Origin: Sphingobacterium sp. GVS05A
GTDB taxonomy: Bacteria; Bacteroidota; Bacteroidia; Sphingobacteriales; Sphingobacteriaceae
Reading direction: 5' to 3'
DNA: 64,000 bases
Assembly: GCF_019969845.1 (NCBI RefSeq)
Contig: NZ_JAHXYR010000012.1
Span: 106,733-170,732 of the forward strand
Shown: positions 9,575-18,298 of the stretch, piece by piece
Position numbering within the stretch: position 1 is the stretch's first letter
Layout: each line of letters opens with the position of its first letter
Translations under genes and position numbers: made by a program
Notes under the pieces: generated by a model
The model's database searches: none
The model's input: only the letters and a program-made list of their open reading frames with translations
What the model was told of the DNA's origin: nothing

Positions 9575-9712
9575 TAATACTTTTTTGGTATGAATTGATG
9601 ACAAAATAAATATTTTTAATGAATTTGAGTTAACCCTACCTTTAAATAATTAAAATTTATAGGCGATATCAATGCACAGAATGCGTAAAGCGTCTATGAA
9701 AACAACTTGGAT

Positions 9713-9732
9713 ATTCCATATGTCCATGGAAT
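9713..9732. promoter_or_regulatory. Inverted repeat, candidate LysR operator
   Basis: ATTCCAT (9713-9719) and ATGGAAT (9726-9732) form a perfect 7-6-7 inverted repeat in the divergent region between the LysR gene and the methyltransferase. LysR proteins usually bind dyads of this size near their own promoter. No binding data are implied. Confidence 0.3.
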
Positions 9733-9771
9733 GACAAAACGAGCATTTGCGCTCATAATGATTATTTAGCT

Positions 9772-10485
9772 ATGAATAAGGCAACATTACAAGAAATTGA
9801 AGCGCGGTTTGACAAGGACGTCGAACGCTTCTCTAATTTAGAAACAGGTCAGGCGACCACATTGGATGCGGTGTGGAATATGGAACTGATAACAGATGCA
9901 ATCTCATCGCTCTATCCGAATCTTGAGCAGGTGTTGGATATTGGCTGCGGTGCAGGTAATTATGATGTGAAGCTGCTGCAGAAAGTCAGGTCCAATCCCG
10001 ATGTTACCTTAGTCGATCTGAGCTTGCCCATGTTGGAGCGAGCCAAAGAACGTGTTGGCATACTTACAAATGGATCAGTTCATTTGATTAAAGGTGATTT
10101 TCGACAAGCCGATCTGTCCGAGGAGAAATTTGATGTTATTATTGCGACTGCAGTTTTGCACCATTTGAGAGACGATCAAGATTGGGAGACCGCATTTCGA
10201 AAACTTTTTAAGCTTCTCAAAAGTGGTGGAAGCGTATGGATTTTCGATTTAATTGAACAAAATAATGCCCCTCTTCAACAGTTGATCTATCGTCAAAAAT
10301 ATGGTGCGTATTTGACTAACTTGCAAAACGAAGGGTATCGTGACCATGTTTTTGCCTATGTGGAACATGAGGATACACCGCGATCGTTGGTCTATCAGCT
10401 TGAGCTATTGGCTAAGGTCGGATTTAAAGATATAGATGTACTACACAAGAATTTATGTTTTGCTTCTTTCGTAGCATTCAAATAG
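9772..10485 (+). CDS. Class I SAM-dependent methyltransferase
   Basis: This 237-residue Rossmann-fold methyltransferase has motif I VLDIGCGAG at residues 54-62, the acidic motif II residue (VTLVDLS), and a post-I motif KGDFRQADL. The ATAVLHHLRDD segment is typical of small-molecule methyltransferases. The substrate cannot be deduced. It stands alone, divergent from the LysR gene. No signal peptide or membrane segment is seen, so it is cytosolic. Confidence 0.85.
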   Translation: MNKATLQEIEARFDKDVERFSNLETGQATTLDAVWNMELITDAISSLYPNLEQVLDIGCGAGNYDVKLLQKVRSNPDVTLVDLSLPMLERAKERVGILTNGSVHLIKGDFRQADLSEEKFDVIIATAVLHHLRDDQDWETAFRKLFKLLKSGGSVWIFDLIEQNNAPLQQLIYRQKYGAYLTNLQNEGYRDHVFAYVEHEDTPRSLVYQLELLAKVGFKDIDVLHKNLCFASFVAFK

Positions 10486-10575
10486 TATTCTTGCTTGATA
10501 ATAACATTATAAATCAGACAGGATGTAAGGATAAATGGTGAATGTGGAAATTGTCAATAAAATGATAAAAAATAA

Positions 10576-10596
10576 GGCGATACGGGGAGTATCGCC
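10576..10596. terminator. Hairpin terminator in the 10.5-10.8 kb gap
   Basis: GGCGATAC (10576-10583) and GTATCGCC (10589-10596) form a perfect 8-bp stem with a GGGGA loop. On the minus strand it is followed by TTATTTTTTATC, so it best fits transcripts coming from the right, such as the candidate RNA at 10615-10778 or NUDIX read-through. Confidence 0.55.
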
Positions 10597-10614
10597 ATAA
10601 AATCACACTAACTA

Positions 10615-10778
10615 TTAAAAAACCTATAGGACTAGGAATTTACAAATTCAATAAACCAATGTCTGTTTGATATCACTTCCCCCTTCACTCATCTCGTTTT
10701 AGCGAGATATCAAAAAAATAATAAAATGTAGTTATTAAGGTCAATACTTTAAAAAAACAAAGTATTTCCATTGGTTTA
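10615..10778 (-). ncRNA. Candidate structured small RNA
   Basis: The 355-bp gap between the methyltransferase and NUDIX genes holds no convincing ORF but has dense nested complementarity. A 10-bp closing stem pairs 10652-10661 with 10769-10778. An 8-bp hairpin (10743-10750/10759-10766) and a 9-bp stem (10666-10674/10706-10714) lie inside it, the latter enclosing an alternative ATCTCG/CGAGAT hairpin and a purine-rich loop. A small hairpin (10636-10641/10644-10649) and a CCTA/TAGG stem followed by six T (minus strand) come after. A promoter match ends just before the closing stem on the minus strand. A 6S-like RNA is one possibility. The strand and the ends are inferred from the promoter and U-run. 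Confidence 0.42.
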
Positions 10779-10780
10779 CG

Positions 10781-10811
10781 TAAAGATATATGTTTATTTT
10801 TTAAATACAAA
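10781..10811 (-). promoter_or_regulatory. Promoter for the candidate small RNA
   Basis: On the minus strand TTTG (10811-10808), a 19-nt spacer and TATCTTTA (10788-10781, one mismatch to TAnnTTTG) lie downstream of the NUDIX stop codon. They point into the structured region, not toward any protein gene. Confidence 0.45.
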
Positions 10812-10840
10812 TAAAATCGACGAAAATTAAAAATTTATTA

Positions 10841-11296
10841 TCACTTAATTGTTTTCAAAAATTCCAACCAGGCGATCTGATCGGTTTTAAATGTCAGATC
10901 TTCTATGGAAAGTGTATGTAACGGGACCCATCGGAAAGATTGACGCTTATTATCTTCAACTTTCTGATCCAGATCAAAATCAAATGCTTTAGTAGTCGTT
11001 CTGATCTGGATGGCTGATGTATTTTTGACCTGATAGTAAATTGATATGATCTGACTGTCATTAAAGCTTGATTTTTCATAAAAATCAGTGGTATAGATGT
11101 GCTTAACAACAGCGATGTCAAATGCACATTCTTCTTGATATTCTCTAATTAAAGCCTCCAATAGACCTTCGCCGTACTCTAGCCCTCCACCAGGGAACTT
11201 GGTAAATGAAACATTTTCCGTTCTTTCATCACTGATCAGCACTTCCTCTTTCTCGTTGATCAATATCCCGTATACTCTTACGTTAAATGGAAACAT
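10841..11296 (-). CDS. NUDIX hydrolase
   Basis: The 151-residue protein contains a complete Nudix box: Gly37, Glu43, Arg51-Glu52 and Glu55-Glu56 within GGGLEYGEGLLEALIREYQE. These are the magnesium-binding residues used to hydrolyse nucleoside diphosphates linked to another group. The substrate is not identifiable. It begins 37 bp after the stop of the uncharacterised 248-residue protein and is probably cotranscribed with it. Confidence 0.9.
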   Translation of the reverse strand: MFPFNVRVYGILINEKEEVLISDERTENVSFTKFPGGGLEYGEGLLEALIREYQEECAFDIAVVKHIYTTDFYEKSSFNDSQIISIYYQVKNTSAIQIRTTTKAFDFDLDQKVEDNKRQSFRWVPLHTLSIEDLTFKTDQIAWLEFLKTIK

Positions 11297-11333
11297 TATT
11301 TTATTCTATATTTATATAATCAAATTTTTTCTT

Positions 11334-12080
11334 CTATAATGGCATGAAACCATTTTCAACCGCAAACTCATCCAACCCGATATAGGAATAATGCCTTGGC
11401 AAAAACCAGCCTATTGCTTCCATGATATTCGTAAATTCTTTCTCTGTTCTAAACTGATTGGCCACGATATTAAATACTAGATCTTGAGAGGCTTTTTCTT
11501 CGTCTTTATAATTACGCGCGATAAGCATAATTTTGGCATTCTTGACGCCATAATAATCTAAAAACTCACGAAGCTGTGTGCGTACATGATGCGGTAGGAT
11601 CGTTTCGGACGGTTGGCCAACTAAGATTTCTTCATCTTTACCGATCGTGGTTTGCTCATTTTTTTGCGAAAAAATACTCTGGTCTGTATAAAACTCCTCA
11701 TTCAGGAAATAATTTACCAAATCGCCATAGGTAAAAATCCAGTCAGGATTCTCATTTTGTGTATTAATGGCAATACCAAAGCCTTTTGGTAGTACAAAAT
11801 CCTTTAAACGGTTTTTGATGACAAAGGCCTGAAAATTCTGATCTTTGGGGACACTTTCCAACTGGAAATAAGGAAATCCATCCGGACCGATAACTACTTC
11901 GGTTTCGGCGAGTTTCAATGTACACTCTGCGATGTTATTTAAGAAGGTATCACGCCATAATTCATCCCGCTCCGCAAAAGGAACCTCCATCAGATTATTA
12001 ATGATGATGGTTTTTTCCAGATCCCCTAAGCGATTGTCGTTCGCATTGTTACTATCGTCAAATAAATGTATTGTACTCAT
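11334..12080 (-). CDS. Uncharacterised cytosolic protein (248 aa)
   Basis: I do not recognise the family with confidence. The protein is acidic, lacks a signal peptide and membrane segments, and looks globular. A proline-hinged central region (GFGIAINTQNENPDWIFTYGD) is followed by a second alpha/beta region (LREFLDYYGVKNAKIMLIARNYKDEEKASQDLVFNI) and a C-terminus ending GFMPL. Codon use is like its neighbours. It lies between the DEAD-box helicase and the NUDIX gene on the same strand, so it may be part of one transcript with them; that context gives no clear role. Confidence 0.7.
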   Translation of the reverse strand: MSTIHLFDDSNNANDNRLGDLEKTIIINNLMEVPFAERDELWRDTFLNNIAECTLKLAETEVVIGPDGFPYFQLESVPKDQNFQAFVIKNRLKDFVLPKGFGIAINTQNENPDWIFTYGDLVNYFLNEEFYTDQSIFSQKNEQTTIGKDEEILVGQPSETILPHHVRTQLREFLDYYGVKNAKIMLIARNYKDEEKASQDLVFNIVANQFRTEKEFTNIMEAIGWFLPRHYSYIGLDEFAVENGFMPL

Positions 12081-12132
12081 CTTGGACTGTGATTTTGTTA
12101 ATTGCAGGTAAAAGTAAAAGAATAATTATAAT

Positions 12133-13323
12133 TTAACGACGTTTTCTTGATTTTGATTGTCCTTTTCGGCTATTGTTTTGGCTACTGGATAGCATTTTCT
12201 CCCAACTCAGTAAAAATGGATGTTGATCGTCAATCTGGATCTGTTTATTTAATGATAACTGTAATTTGATCCACTTCTGGTTGTCTTCGGCGTCGCAGAG
12301 TGTAATGGCTGTACCGTCAGCCTGAGAGCGGCCTGTTCTTCCGATGCGATGTGTATATACCTCGGGGGAGTCCGGTACTTCATAGTTTATGATAGCTTCC
12401 AAATCGGGGAAATCTATTCCTCTTGCCAACAAATCCGTCGCAATCAATACCCTGTTTTCTTTATTTCTAAATTTGGATACAATGTCCTCGCGTTGCTGTT
12501 GCGTCTTATCACCGTATAGTGCTAGTGCCGAAATGCCATTTCGATGAAGATCTGCTTCAATCCGTTCAACAGCATGTACTGTCCGTGTGAAAATAAGGGC
12601 TTGCGATTTAATTTTGTTTTCAAGAAGGTAGCGGACTAGATTTTTCTTGTCGTTTTTATCCACATACAACACATACTCGCTTATTTTTCCTTTTTTTAGA
12701 TGATCTTCTACTGCGACTACTATTGGATTTTTGAGCCTCTTTTGAATGATCCTATTCATTTCTGCGGTGCGTGTAGCCGATACGAAAATAGACTGTCTTT
12801 CGGTTGGAAGCGCCTGCATAATTTTATTGATTTCTTGTGCAAAACCGAGATCGAGCAATTGATCAAATTCATCAATGACTAAGATGTTTATCACTTTCAG
12901 ATCGATGACCTGTTGCTCTAAGAAGTCGAGTAATCTGCCTGGCGTAGCCAGGATCAGCTGAGCGCTAGGGTAGGCCGCGAGCTGGCTTTCGTAAGTTCCG
13001 CCACCATAAAAGCAGGCAACATCGAGACCCGTACCCTCAACCAATTTAGCGATTCTATCTTTCGTTTGGATACAGAGTTCGCGTGTTGGAAGCAGAATAA
13101 GTACGGAGGGATGTTCTCTTTCCTCCATTTCTAATAAATGTTGCACAATCGGGATGGTGAAAGCTTCGGTTTTTCCTGTTCCGGTAGGGGCAATCGCCAG
13201 ACAATCTTTGCCAGCTAGTATAGCAGGGATAGCCTGTTCCTGGACGGCTGTCAGTACCGAAAGCTTTTGTTTTTCAATATTGGAAAAAAGGAGCTTATTG
13301 AGTTGTAGTGTCGAAAAATTCAC
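12133..13323 (-). CDS. DEAD-box family ATP-dependent RNA helicase
   Basis: This is a two-RecA-domain helicase. Starting at GTG 13323 puts the Q-motif phenylalanine at residue 3 (VNFSTLQLNKLL), as usual. An upstream ATG at 13371 would add 16 residues of AT-rich, unlikely coding sequence. Motifs in order: APTGTGKT (I), PTRELC (Ia), ATPGRLLDF (Ib), DEFD (II), SAT (III), ARGIDFPDLEAIINYE (V) and HRIGRTGR (VI). Motif II reads DEFD instead of DEAD; the catalytic DE pair is kept. The C-terminus is a short basic tail (NSRKGQSKSRKRR) suited to RNA binding. The likely role is ribosome assembly or mRNA turnover. Confidence 0.9.
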   Translation of the reverse strand: MNFSTLQLNKLLFSNIEKQKLSVLTAVQEQAIPAILAGKDCLAIAPTGTGKTEAFTIPIVQHLLEMEEREHPSVLILLPTRELCIQTKDRIAKLVEGTGLDVACFYGGGTYESQLAAYPSAQLILATPGRLLDFLEQQVIDLKVINILVIDEFDQLLDLGFAQEINKIMQALPTERQSIFVSATRTAEMNRIIQKRLKNPIVVAVEDHLKKGKISEYVLYVDKNDKKNLVRYLLENKIKSQALIFTRTVHAVERIEADLHRNGISALALYGDKTQQQREDIVSKFRNKENRVLIATDLLARGIDFPDLEAIINYEVPDSPEVYTHRIGRTGRSQADGTAITLCDAEDNQKWIKLQLSLNKQIQIDDQHPFLLSWEKMLSSSQNNSRKGQSKSRKRR

Positions 13324-13577
13324 AGTAAAAAAGTTAAAATTAAAAAGAAGATCTATCTCAATCCTGAGCATCGTGTCTTAGGAGATCAGAGAGCTATGGA
13401 TTTCTGATCCCCTCCGCTAGCGTTTAATCCCTATCTATAATAATTAAAAATCTGCAAAAATTAGGAATTTTTCTCAAAAAGTACTAATTTGAGAAATTAG
13501 AATATTCTATCTTAAATACGAACTATTGATTGTTAAATTATTTGACAAACACCAATTATATAGAATAATATTTTTGT

Positions 13578-13585
13578 TAAATTTG
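13578..13585 (+). promoter_or_regulatory. -7 promoter box (TAAATTTG) for the E1 dehydrogenase gene
   Basis: TAAATTTG matches TAnnTTTG and ends 17 nt before the ATG. The best upstream TTTG (13551-13554) is 23 nt away, slightly long for the consensus. Confidence 0.4.
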
Positions 13586-13602
13586 TTGAAACAAAAAAGA
13601 AT

Positions 13603-16020
13603 ATGTTTGATACTGCATTTGACCAAAACAATGAATCTATTTCCACTTTGAGCTTTGACGAGTTCAAAAAGATTATTGTGAATGATTATCGAACCGCCTT
13701 GGAAAGTCGTTACGTAAGTTTATTGGGACGTAAGGAAGTGCTTACAGGTAAGGCGAAGTTTGGTATTTTTGGCGATGGAAAAGAGCTGGCACAAATTGCG
13801 ATGGCTAAGGTCTTCAGAAATGGCGATTGGCGATCGGGATATTACCGTGACCAGACGTTTATATTTGCTTCCGGCATCAGTGATATCTATCGTTTTTTCT
13901 CCCAATTATATGCACATCCAGATGTCGAGGCTGATCCTTCTTCTGCCGGCCGGCAAATGAACTGTCATTTTTCTACACGGGTGCTGGATGATCAGGGTAA
14001 TTGGCTTGATCAAACGGTACAGAAGAATTCCTTTTCGGATATATCTACTACAGGTGGGCAGATGGCAAGAATTTTGGGTTTAGGATTAGCATCTAAATTA
14101 TATAAACAAAATAGAAATTTGGATTATTTGTCCTATTTCTCGAATAAGGGAAATGAGGTTACCTTCTGCACAATCGGGAACGCCGCAACTTCAGAAGGTG
14201 TGTTTTTTGAAGTTATCAATGCTGTCGGAGTACATCAGGTTCCTGCGGTTATTTCTATTTGGGATGATGGTTATGGAATTTCGGTGTCGAATGAGACCCA
14301 GACTACAAAAGGTGATATTTCTGAAATACTCAAGGGTTTCCAAAAAGAGGAGTTGACAAACGGAATTGAAATTTTTAAAGTCAGAGGTTGGGATTATGCA
14401 GGCTTGTGTGAAACATACGAACAGGCCGCAAATATAGCAAGAGAAAAGCATATCCCATGTCTGATCCATGTGACCGAATTGACACAACCACAAGGGCATT
14501 CGTCTTCGGGATCCCACGAACGTTATAAATCTCAGGAACGCTTGCAGTGGGAAACGGATTTCGACTGTATCGCGAAAATGAAGGAGTGGATACAAAGCTC
14601 GGGTATCGCTACAGATGAAGAGCTGGACCAGTTGGATCGTGATGCCAAGGATTTTGTCCGACAGGAACAAAAAAGGGCTTGGACTGATTATATCAGAACG
14701 TTGACGCTTGAAGCAAAAGAAGCCATTGATTTATTGTCACGAATTCCAAATGAAAAAGCGGACTTCGCAGCAAAAAAACTGCAATCGATGGTAGAACCTT
14801 CGTTGAAAGAGGTGTATGGACAGGTCCGGAAGATCTTGCATGAGCTAAAGGGAAAACAGACAGAAGGTCGTCAGGAATTGTTGAATTGGTATAAAGTTAA
14901 GCAGGAGATTAACGAGAAACGGTACAATTCGAAATTATTTACTGATGGTGTCGATTCTCCCTTCAATGTCCCTGCAGTAGCAGCGATTTATAATGAAGAT
15001 TCTAAAATCGTGGATGGTAGGGAAGTGTTGAATCTTTGTTTTGAAGAAAATTTTCAACGTGATGAACGTTTATTGGCATTCGGGGAAGATGTGGGGAAAA
15101 TAGGGGATGTCAACCAAGGATTTGCAGGTCTACAGGATAAACTTGGCACACATCGTGTATTTGATACCGGAATCCGTGAAAATTCAATTATCGGAAAAGG
15201 GATCGGATTGGCAATCCGTGGGTTAAAACCAATTGCTGAAATTCAATACTTAGATTATCTGATCTACGGAATCACGGTTGCCAGTGATGATTTAGCCAGC
15301 TTAAGTTACCGTACTTTCGGAGGACAAAAAGCACCGGTCATTATCCGTACCCGCGGACACCGTCTGGAGGGTGTATGGCATTCGGGATCACCGATGTCTG
15401 TGATATTGGGCTCCTTAAGAGGATTGCATGTCTGTGTACCTCGTAATATGACACAAGCTGCTGGAATGTATAATACGCTTTTCCGCTCTGATGAACCGGC
15501 TATTGTTGTTGAATGTTTGAATGGATATCGCCTCAAAGAACGTTTGCCAGAAAATGTTGGTGAATTTACAGTGCCAATAGGTTATGCTGAGCGCATTAAA
15601 GAAGGACAAGATATTACGGTAGTCTCCTATGGCTCAACGTTACGCGTTGTCGAAGAAGCTGCTGTAGAATTGGAACGTTTGGGGATATTTATCGAGATTA
15701 TCGATGCCCAGACCTTGTTGCCGTTTGACAAAGGACAATTATGTGCGGAGTCTCTGAAAAAAACAAATAAGTTATTGGTTGTGGATGAGGATGTACCCGG
15801 AGGTGCTGCCGCATTTATACTACAAGAAATACTTGAAAATCAAAATGGTTATTATTTGCTTGATAGCCAGCCTCGAACACTGACAGCAAAAGCGCACCGA
15901 CCTCCCTATGGTTCGGATGGTGACTATTTCTCGAAACCATCTTCGGATGATGTTGTGGAAACTGTGTATGCGATCATGCATGAGGCTAATCCAGAAAAAT
16001 ATCCATCTATGTTTGAATAA
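13603..16020 (+). CDS. Fused alpha/beta 2-oxoacid dehydrogenase E1 component
   Basis: This 805-residue thiamine-diphosphate enzyme joins E1-alpha (about 1-400) and E1-beta (about 455-805) in one chain, a known Bacteroidota arrangement. The alpha part shows the ThDP motif GNAATSEG (192-199) with the WDDGYGIS segment behind it. The beta part begins VDGREVLNLCFEENFQRDERLLAFGEDVG. It probably feeds a branched-chain or other 2-oxoacid dehydrogenase complex by decarboxylating the substrate and acylating lipoyl-E2. E2 and E3 genes are not adjacent. Which oxoacid it prefers cannot be decided from the sequence. Single-gene transcript with a strong terminator behind it. Confidence 0.92.
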   Translation: MFDTAFDQNNESISTLSFDEFKKIIVNDYRTALESRYVSLLGRKEVLTGKAKFGIFGDGKELAQIAMAKVFRNGDWRSGYYRDQTFIFASGISDIYRFFSQLYAHPDVEADPSSAGRQMNCHFSTRVLDDQGNWLDQTVQKNSFSDISTTGGQMARILGLGLASKLYKQNRNLDYLSYFSNKGNEVTFCTIGNAATSEGVFFEVINAVGVHQVPAVISIWDDGYGISVSNETQTTKGDISEILKGFQKEELTNGIEIFKVRGWDYAGLCETYEQAANIAREKHIPCLIHVTELTQPQGHSSSGSHERYKSQERLQWETDFDCIAKMKEWIQSSGIATDEELDQLDRDAKDFVRQEQKRAWTDYIRTLTLEAKEAIDLLSRIPNEKADFAAKKLQSMVEPSLKEVYGQVRKILHELKGKQTEGRQELLNWYKVKQEINEKRYNSKLFTDGVDSPFNVPAVAAIYNEDSKIVDGREVLNLCFEENFQRDERLLAFGEDVGKIGDVNQGFAGLQDKLGTHRVFDTGIRENSIIGKGIGLAIRGLKPIAEIQYLDYLIYGITVASDDLASLSYRTFGGQKAPVIIRTRGHRLEGVWHSGSPMSVILGSLRGLHVCVPRNMTQAAGMYNTLFRSDEPAIVVECLNGYRLKERLPENVGEFTVPIGYAERIKEGQDITVVSYGSTLRVVEEAAVELERLGIFIEIIDAQTLLPFDKGQLCAESLKKTNKLLVVDEDVPGGAAAFILQEILENQNGYYLLDSQPRTLTAKAHRPPYGSDGDYFSKPSSDDVVETVYAIMHEANPEKYPSMFE

Positions 16021-16055
16021 ATGGATATTTCTTTGGATCTGTTACTATTTTAATT

Positions 16056-16099
16056 ATGCTATTCAAAGAGCTTCTTGTAAGAAACTCTTTGAATAGCAT
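16056..16099. terminator. Bidirectional terminator between convergent genes
   Basis: A perfect 15-bp stem (16056-16070 with 16085-16099) contains a further TTCT/AGAA helix in its loop. It lies between the E1 dehydrogenase stop and the convergent kinase stop. Confidence 0.75.
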
Positions 16100-16142
16100 T
16101 CATTTTTAGGGGAAATGCTATTTTGTGTTTTAAGTCCTTGGA

Positions 16143-16997
16143 CTAACTGAAAATACTTGCGGCGCCGATCATGGCTGCCTTCTCACCCAATATAGCTGTA
16201 TGAATGGTGAATTTATTGAATTCTTCCCGATCTGCAATAAAGATAGGAAGCGCTCTCGCAATATTACCACCAATAATAAAGAGATTAGTCTGATATTTTT
16301 CTTCAAAAAACTGCATAAAATCAAATAGATGTGTTGCGTATTCATCTTTGATTGTTGCGAATGCAGCAGTTTCTCTATGATTGTCTAAAATTTCTTTTAA
16401 ACCAGTGACATCTTTCCCAGTGAGCTCTTTGAACCGTTTGACAAACCATCTTGTTACAAGATATTCTTCAAAGATACTTTCCTGATAAGGTGTATTCCAC
16501 AGGTCTGCATCGAAGGCCTTCTCACCCTTATTCCATACCGCAGAACCTAAACCTGTCCCCAAAGTAATCCCGAGTATTCTCGGATTGGTCTGAAGGTTTT
16601 GTACAAATATCTCCCCCTGTAGGAAAGCCGCTGCATCATTGATAAAGTGAATAGCAGTAGAAGGTAAACCCAACTCTGCAGATAAAAGGCTTTTAATGTC
16701 TTGATCGTACAAGTTGTCGTACTTGCTTTGTCCTAACATTTTAGAGATACCATTTTCATAGTCAAAAGGACCCGGCATTGCTATGCCAAGGAATTGAATA
16801 GCAGTGGGTGAGGTAGCAATACTATCCTGTATTGTGGAAGCCCAGGTGTGTAAAATCGTTTTAGCATCTCCTTGAGAAAAAACGTGGTTTCTGACCACGT
16901 TCTCTAAATGTATATTCCATTGTTTGGTGTCAATGATACAGGCAGAAATATGAGTGCCTCCAATGTCAACACCTACGACATAATTATCTTGCAGCAT
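16143..16997 (-). CDS. ROK-type sugar kinase-like protein
   Basis: The chosen start (MLQDNYVVGVDIGGTH) overlaps the end of aroC by 14 bp and places the phosphate-1 loop VGVDIGGTHISAC at the N-terminus as in the family. An ATG 12 codons upstream is less likely. A second nucleotide-binding motif, GITLGTGLGSAVW, and the adenosine motif IIGGNIARA are present, about 284 residues in all. The zinc-binding cysteine cluster of typical ROK kinases is absent; there is only one cysteine. It probably phosphorylates glucose or a related sugar, but the substrate is open. Translationally coupled to aroC by the overlap. Confidence 0.8.
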   Translation of the reverse strand: MLQDNYVVGVDIGGTHISACIIDTKQWNIHLENVVRNHVFSQGDAKTILHTWASTIQDSIATSPTAIQFLGIAMPGPFDYENGISKMLGQSKYDNLYDQDIKSLLSAELGLPSTAIHFINDAAAFLQGEIFVQNLQTNPRILGITLGTGLGSAVWNKGEKAFDADLWNTPYQESIFEEYLVTRWFVKRFKELTGKDVTGLKEILDNHRETAAFATIKDEYATHLFDFMQFFEEKYQTNLFIIGGNIARALPIFIADREEFNKFTIHTAILGEKAAMIGAASIFS

Positions 16998-18090
16998 GTT
17001 TGTAACTTTGATTTTTAAGTAGATGATCCGCAATCACAAGTGCCGCCATGGCTTCTACAATAATTACCGCTCTCGAAACAACACAAGGATCATGTCTTCC
17101 CTTACCACTTGCGATGGCCGGGTTGCCATGGATGTCGACTGTTTCTTGATCTCTCATGATGGTGGCAACAGGCTTAAATGCTACTTTAAAAGTAATATCC
17201 ATACCGTTTGATATGCCGCCCTGTATTCCTCCAGAGAAATTGGTATGTGTATGCACTTGATTTAAATCATGGTCATCTGCTACAAATATATCATTATGTT
17301 CGGAACCTCGCAACTCTGAACCTGCAAAACCTGATCCATATTCAAATCCGTGTACGGCATTGATGCTCATCATCGCTTTTGCGAGGTCAGCATGGAGTTT
17401 GTCAAATACGGGTTCTCCAAGTCCAACGGGAACATGTCTTACCACCGCCGAAATGCGTCCACCTACTGTATCACCTGCTTTTCTTACTGAATCTATAAAT
17501 TCGACCATTTCATTGGCTGTGGCCGGATCAGCACAGCGTGCAATATTAGATTCCCGAAGCTCAAGAAGGGCCTTAAGATCTTTGGTATCCAAATTGGGCG
17601 CTTCGATCGTCCCCACACCCGAAACATGCGCGAAGATTTCGATGCCAAATTGTTGTAAAAAGCTCTTTGCAACAGCACCTGCAGCAACACGGGCGGCTGT
17701 TTCACGGGCCGAAGAACGGCCACCGCCACGGTAGTCTCGGATACCATATTTCATCTGATAGGTGAAGTCCGCGTGGGAAGGTCTGAAGATATCTTTAATG
17801 TGGGTATAGTCCTTAGAACGTTGATCTTCATTTGGTATTACAATGGCAATCGGAGTTCCGGTCGACTTCCCTTCGAATACGCCCGATAATATCTGAGCGG
17901 TATCACTTTCTTTTCGTTGTGTGGTAATTCTGGACTGTCCCGGTTTCCGTTTATCTAGTTCAGACTGTATAAACTCTTCGTCTATCGTTATATTTGAGGG
18001 GCAACCATCAATAATTACACCGATCGCTTTTCCGTGTGATTCGCCAAAAGTGCTGATTCTGAATAAATCGCCAAATGAGTTTCCTGCCAT
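16984..18090 (-). CDS. aroC: Chorismate synthase
   Basis: The 368-residue enzyme catalyses the last shikimate-pathway step, EPSP to chorismate, using reduced FMN. Signatures: FRISTFGESHGKAIGVIIDGCPS at the N-terminus, the GRSSARETAARVAAGAVAKSF segment near residue 125, and RHDPCVVSRAVIIVEAMAA near the C-terminus. Length fits the family. It lies 208 bp downstream of aroA, separated by a terminator, so it is probably expressed separately from the pheA-aroA unit and together with the kinase that overlaps its 3' end. Confidence 0.97.
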   Translation of the reverse strand: MAGNSFGDLFRISTFGESHGKAIGVIIDGCPSNITIDEEFIQSELDKRKPGQSRITTQRKESDTAQILSGVFEGKSTGTPIAIVIPNEDQRSKDYTHIKDIFRPSHADFTYQMKYGIRDYRGGGRSSARETAARVAAGAVAKSFLQQFGIEIFAHVSGVGTIEAPNLDTKDLKALLELRESNIARCADPATANEMVEFIDSVRKAGDTVGGRISAVVRHVPVGLGEPVFDKLHADLAKAMMSINAVHGFEYGSGFAGSELRGSEHNDIFVADDHDLNQVHTHTNFSGGIQGGISNGMDITFKVAFKPVATIMRDQETVDIHGNPAIASGKGRHDPCVVSRAVIIVEAMAALVIADHLLKNQSYKHAAR

Positions 18091-18261
18091 AAGAATTAAA
18101 TTTCAATAAACTTAGATAAATTTGCCTTTAAATGCAATGAAAACACTACTGCAAAACCTGACTTTATCAATTTTGATTATTTTCAATCATGACTGCGTCT
18201 GTCTGTGGGTCGTATTTCTTTCGTTGCCATTAAAGCTATTAATAGCGTGTATATAGGTTGT

Positions 18262-18292
18262 AAAATCCGGGAGCATATATCTCCCGGATTTT
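18262..18292 (-). terminator. Terminator of the pheA-aroA operon
   Basis: A perfect 12-bp stem (18262-18273 with 18281-18292), with a 7-nt loop, lies directly behind the aroA stop. The minus-strand 3' arm ends in TTTT. Confidence 0.75.
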
Positions 18293-18298
18293 TAAATA

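Noticed and set aside
10533..10599. 21-codon plus-strand ORF (MVNVEIVNKMI...) as a leader peptide
   Set aside because: It has no ribosome binding site or codon bias, no downstream gene on that strand, and runs through the hairpin at 10576-10596.
14191..14670. 159-residue minus-strand ORF inside the E1 dehydrogenase gene
   Set aside because: Fully antisense to a well-conserved enzyme domain; no independent evidence of coding.
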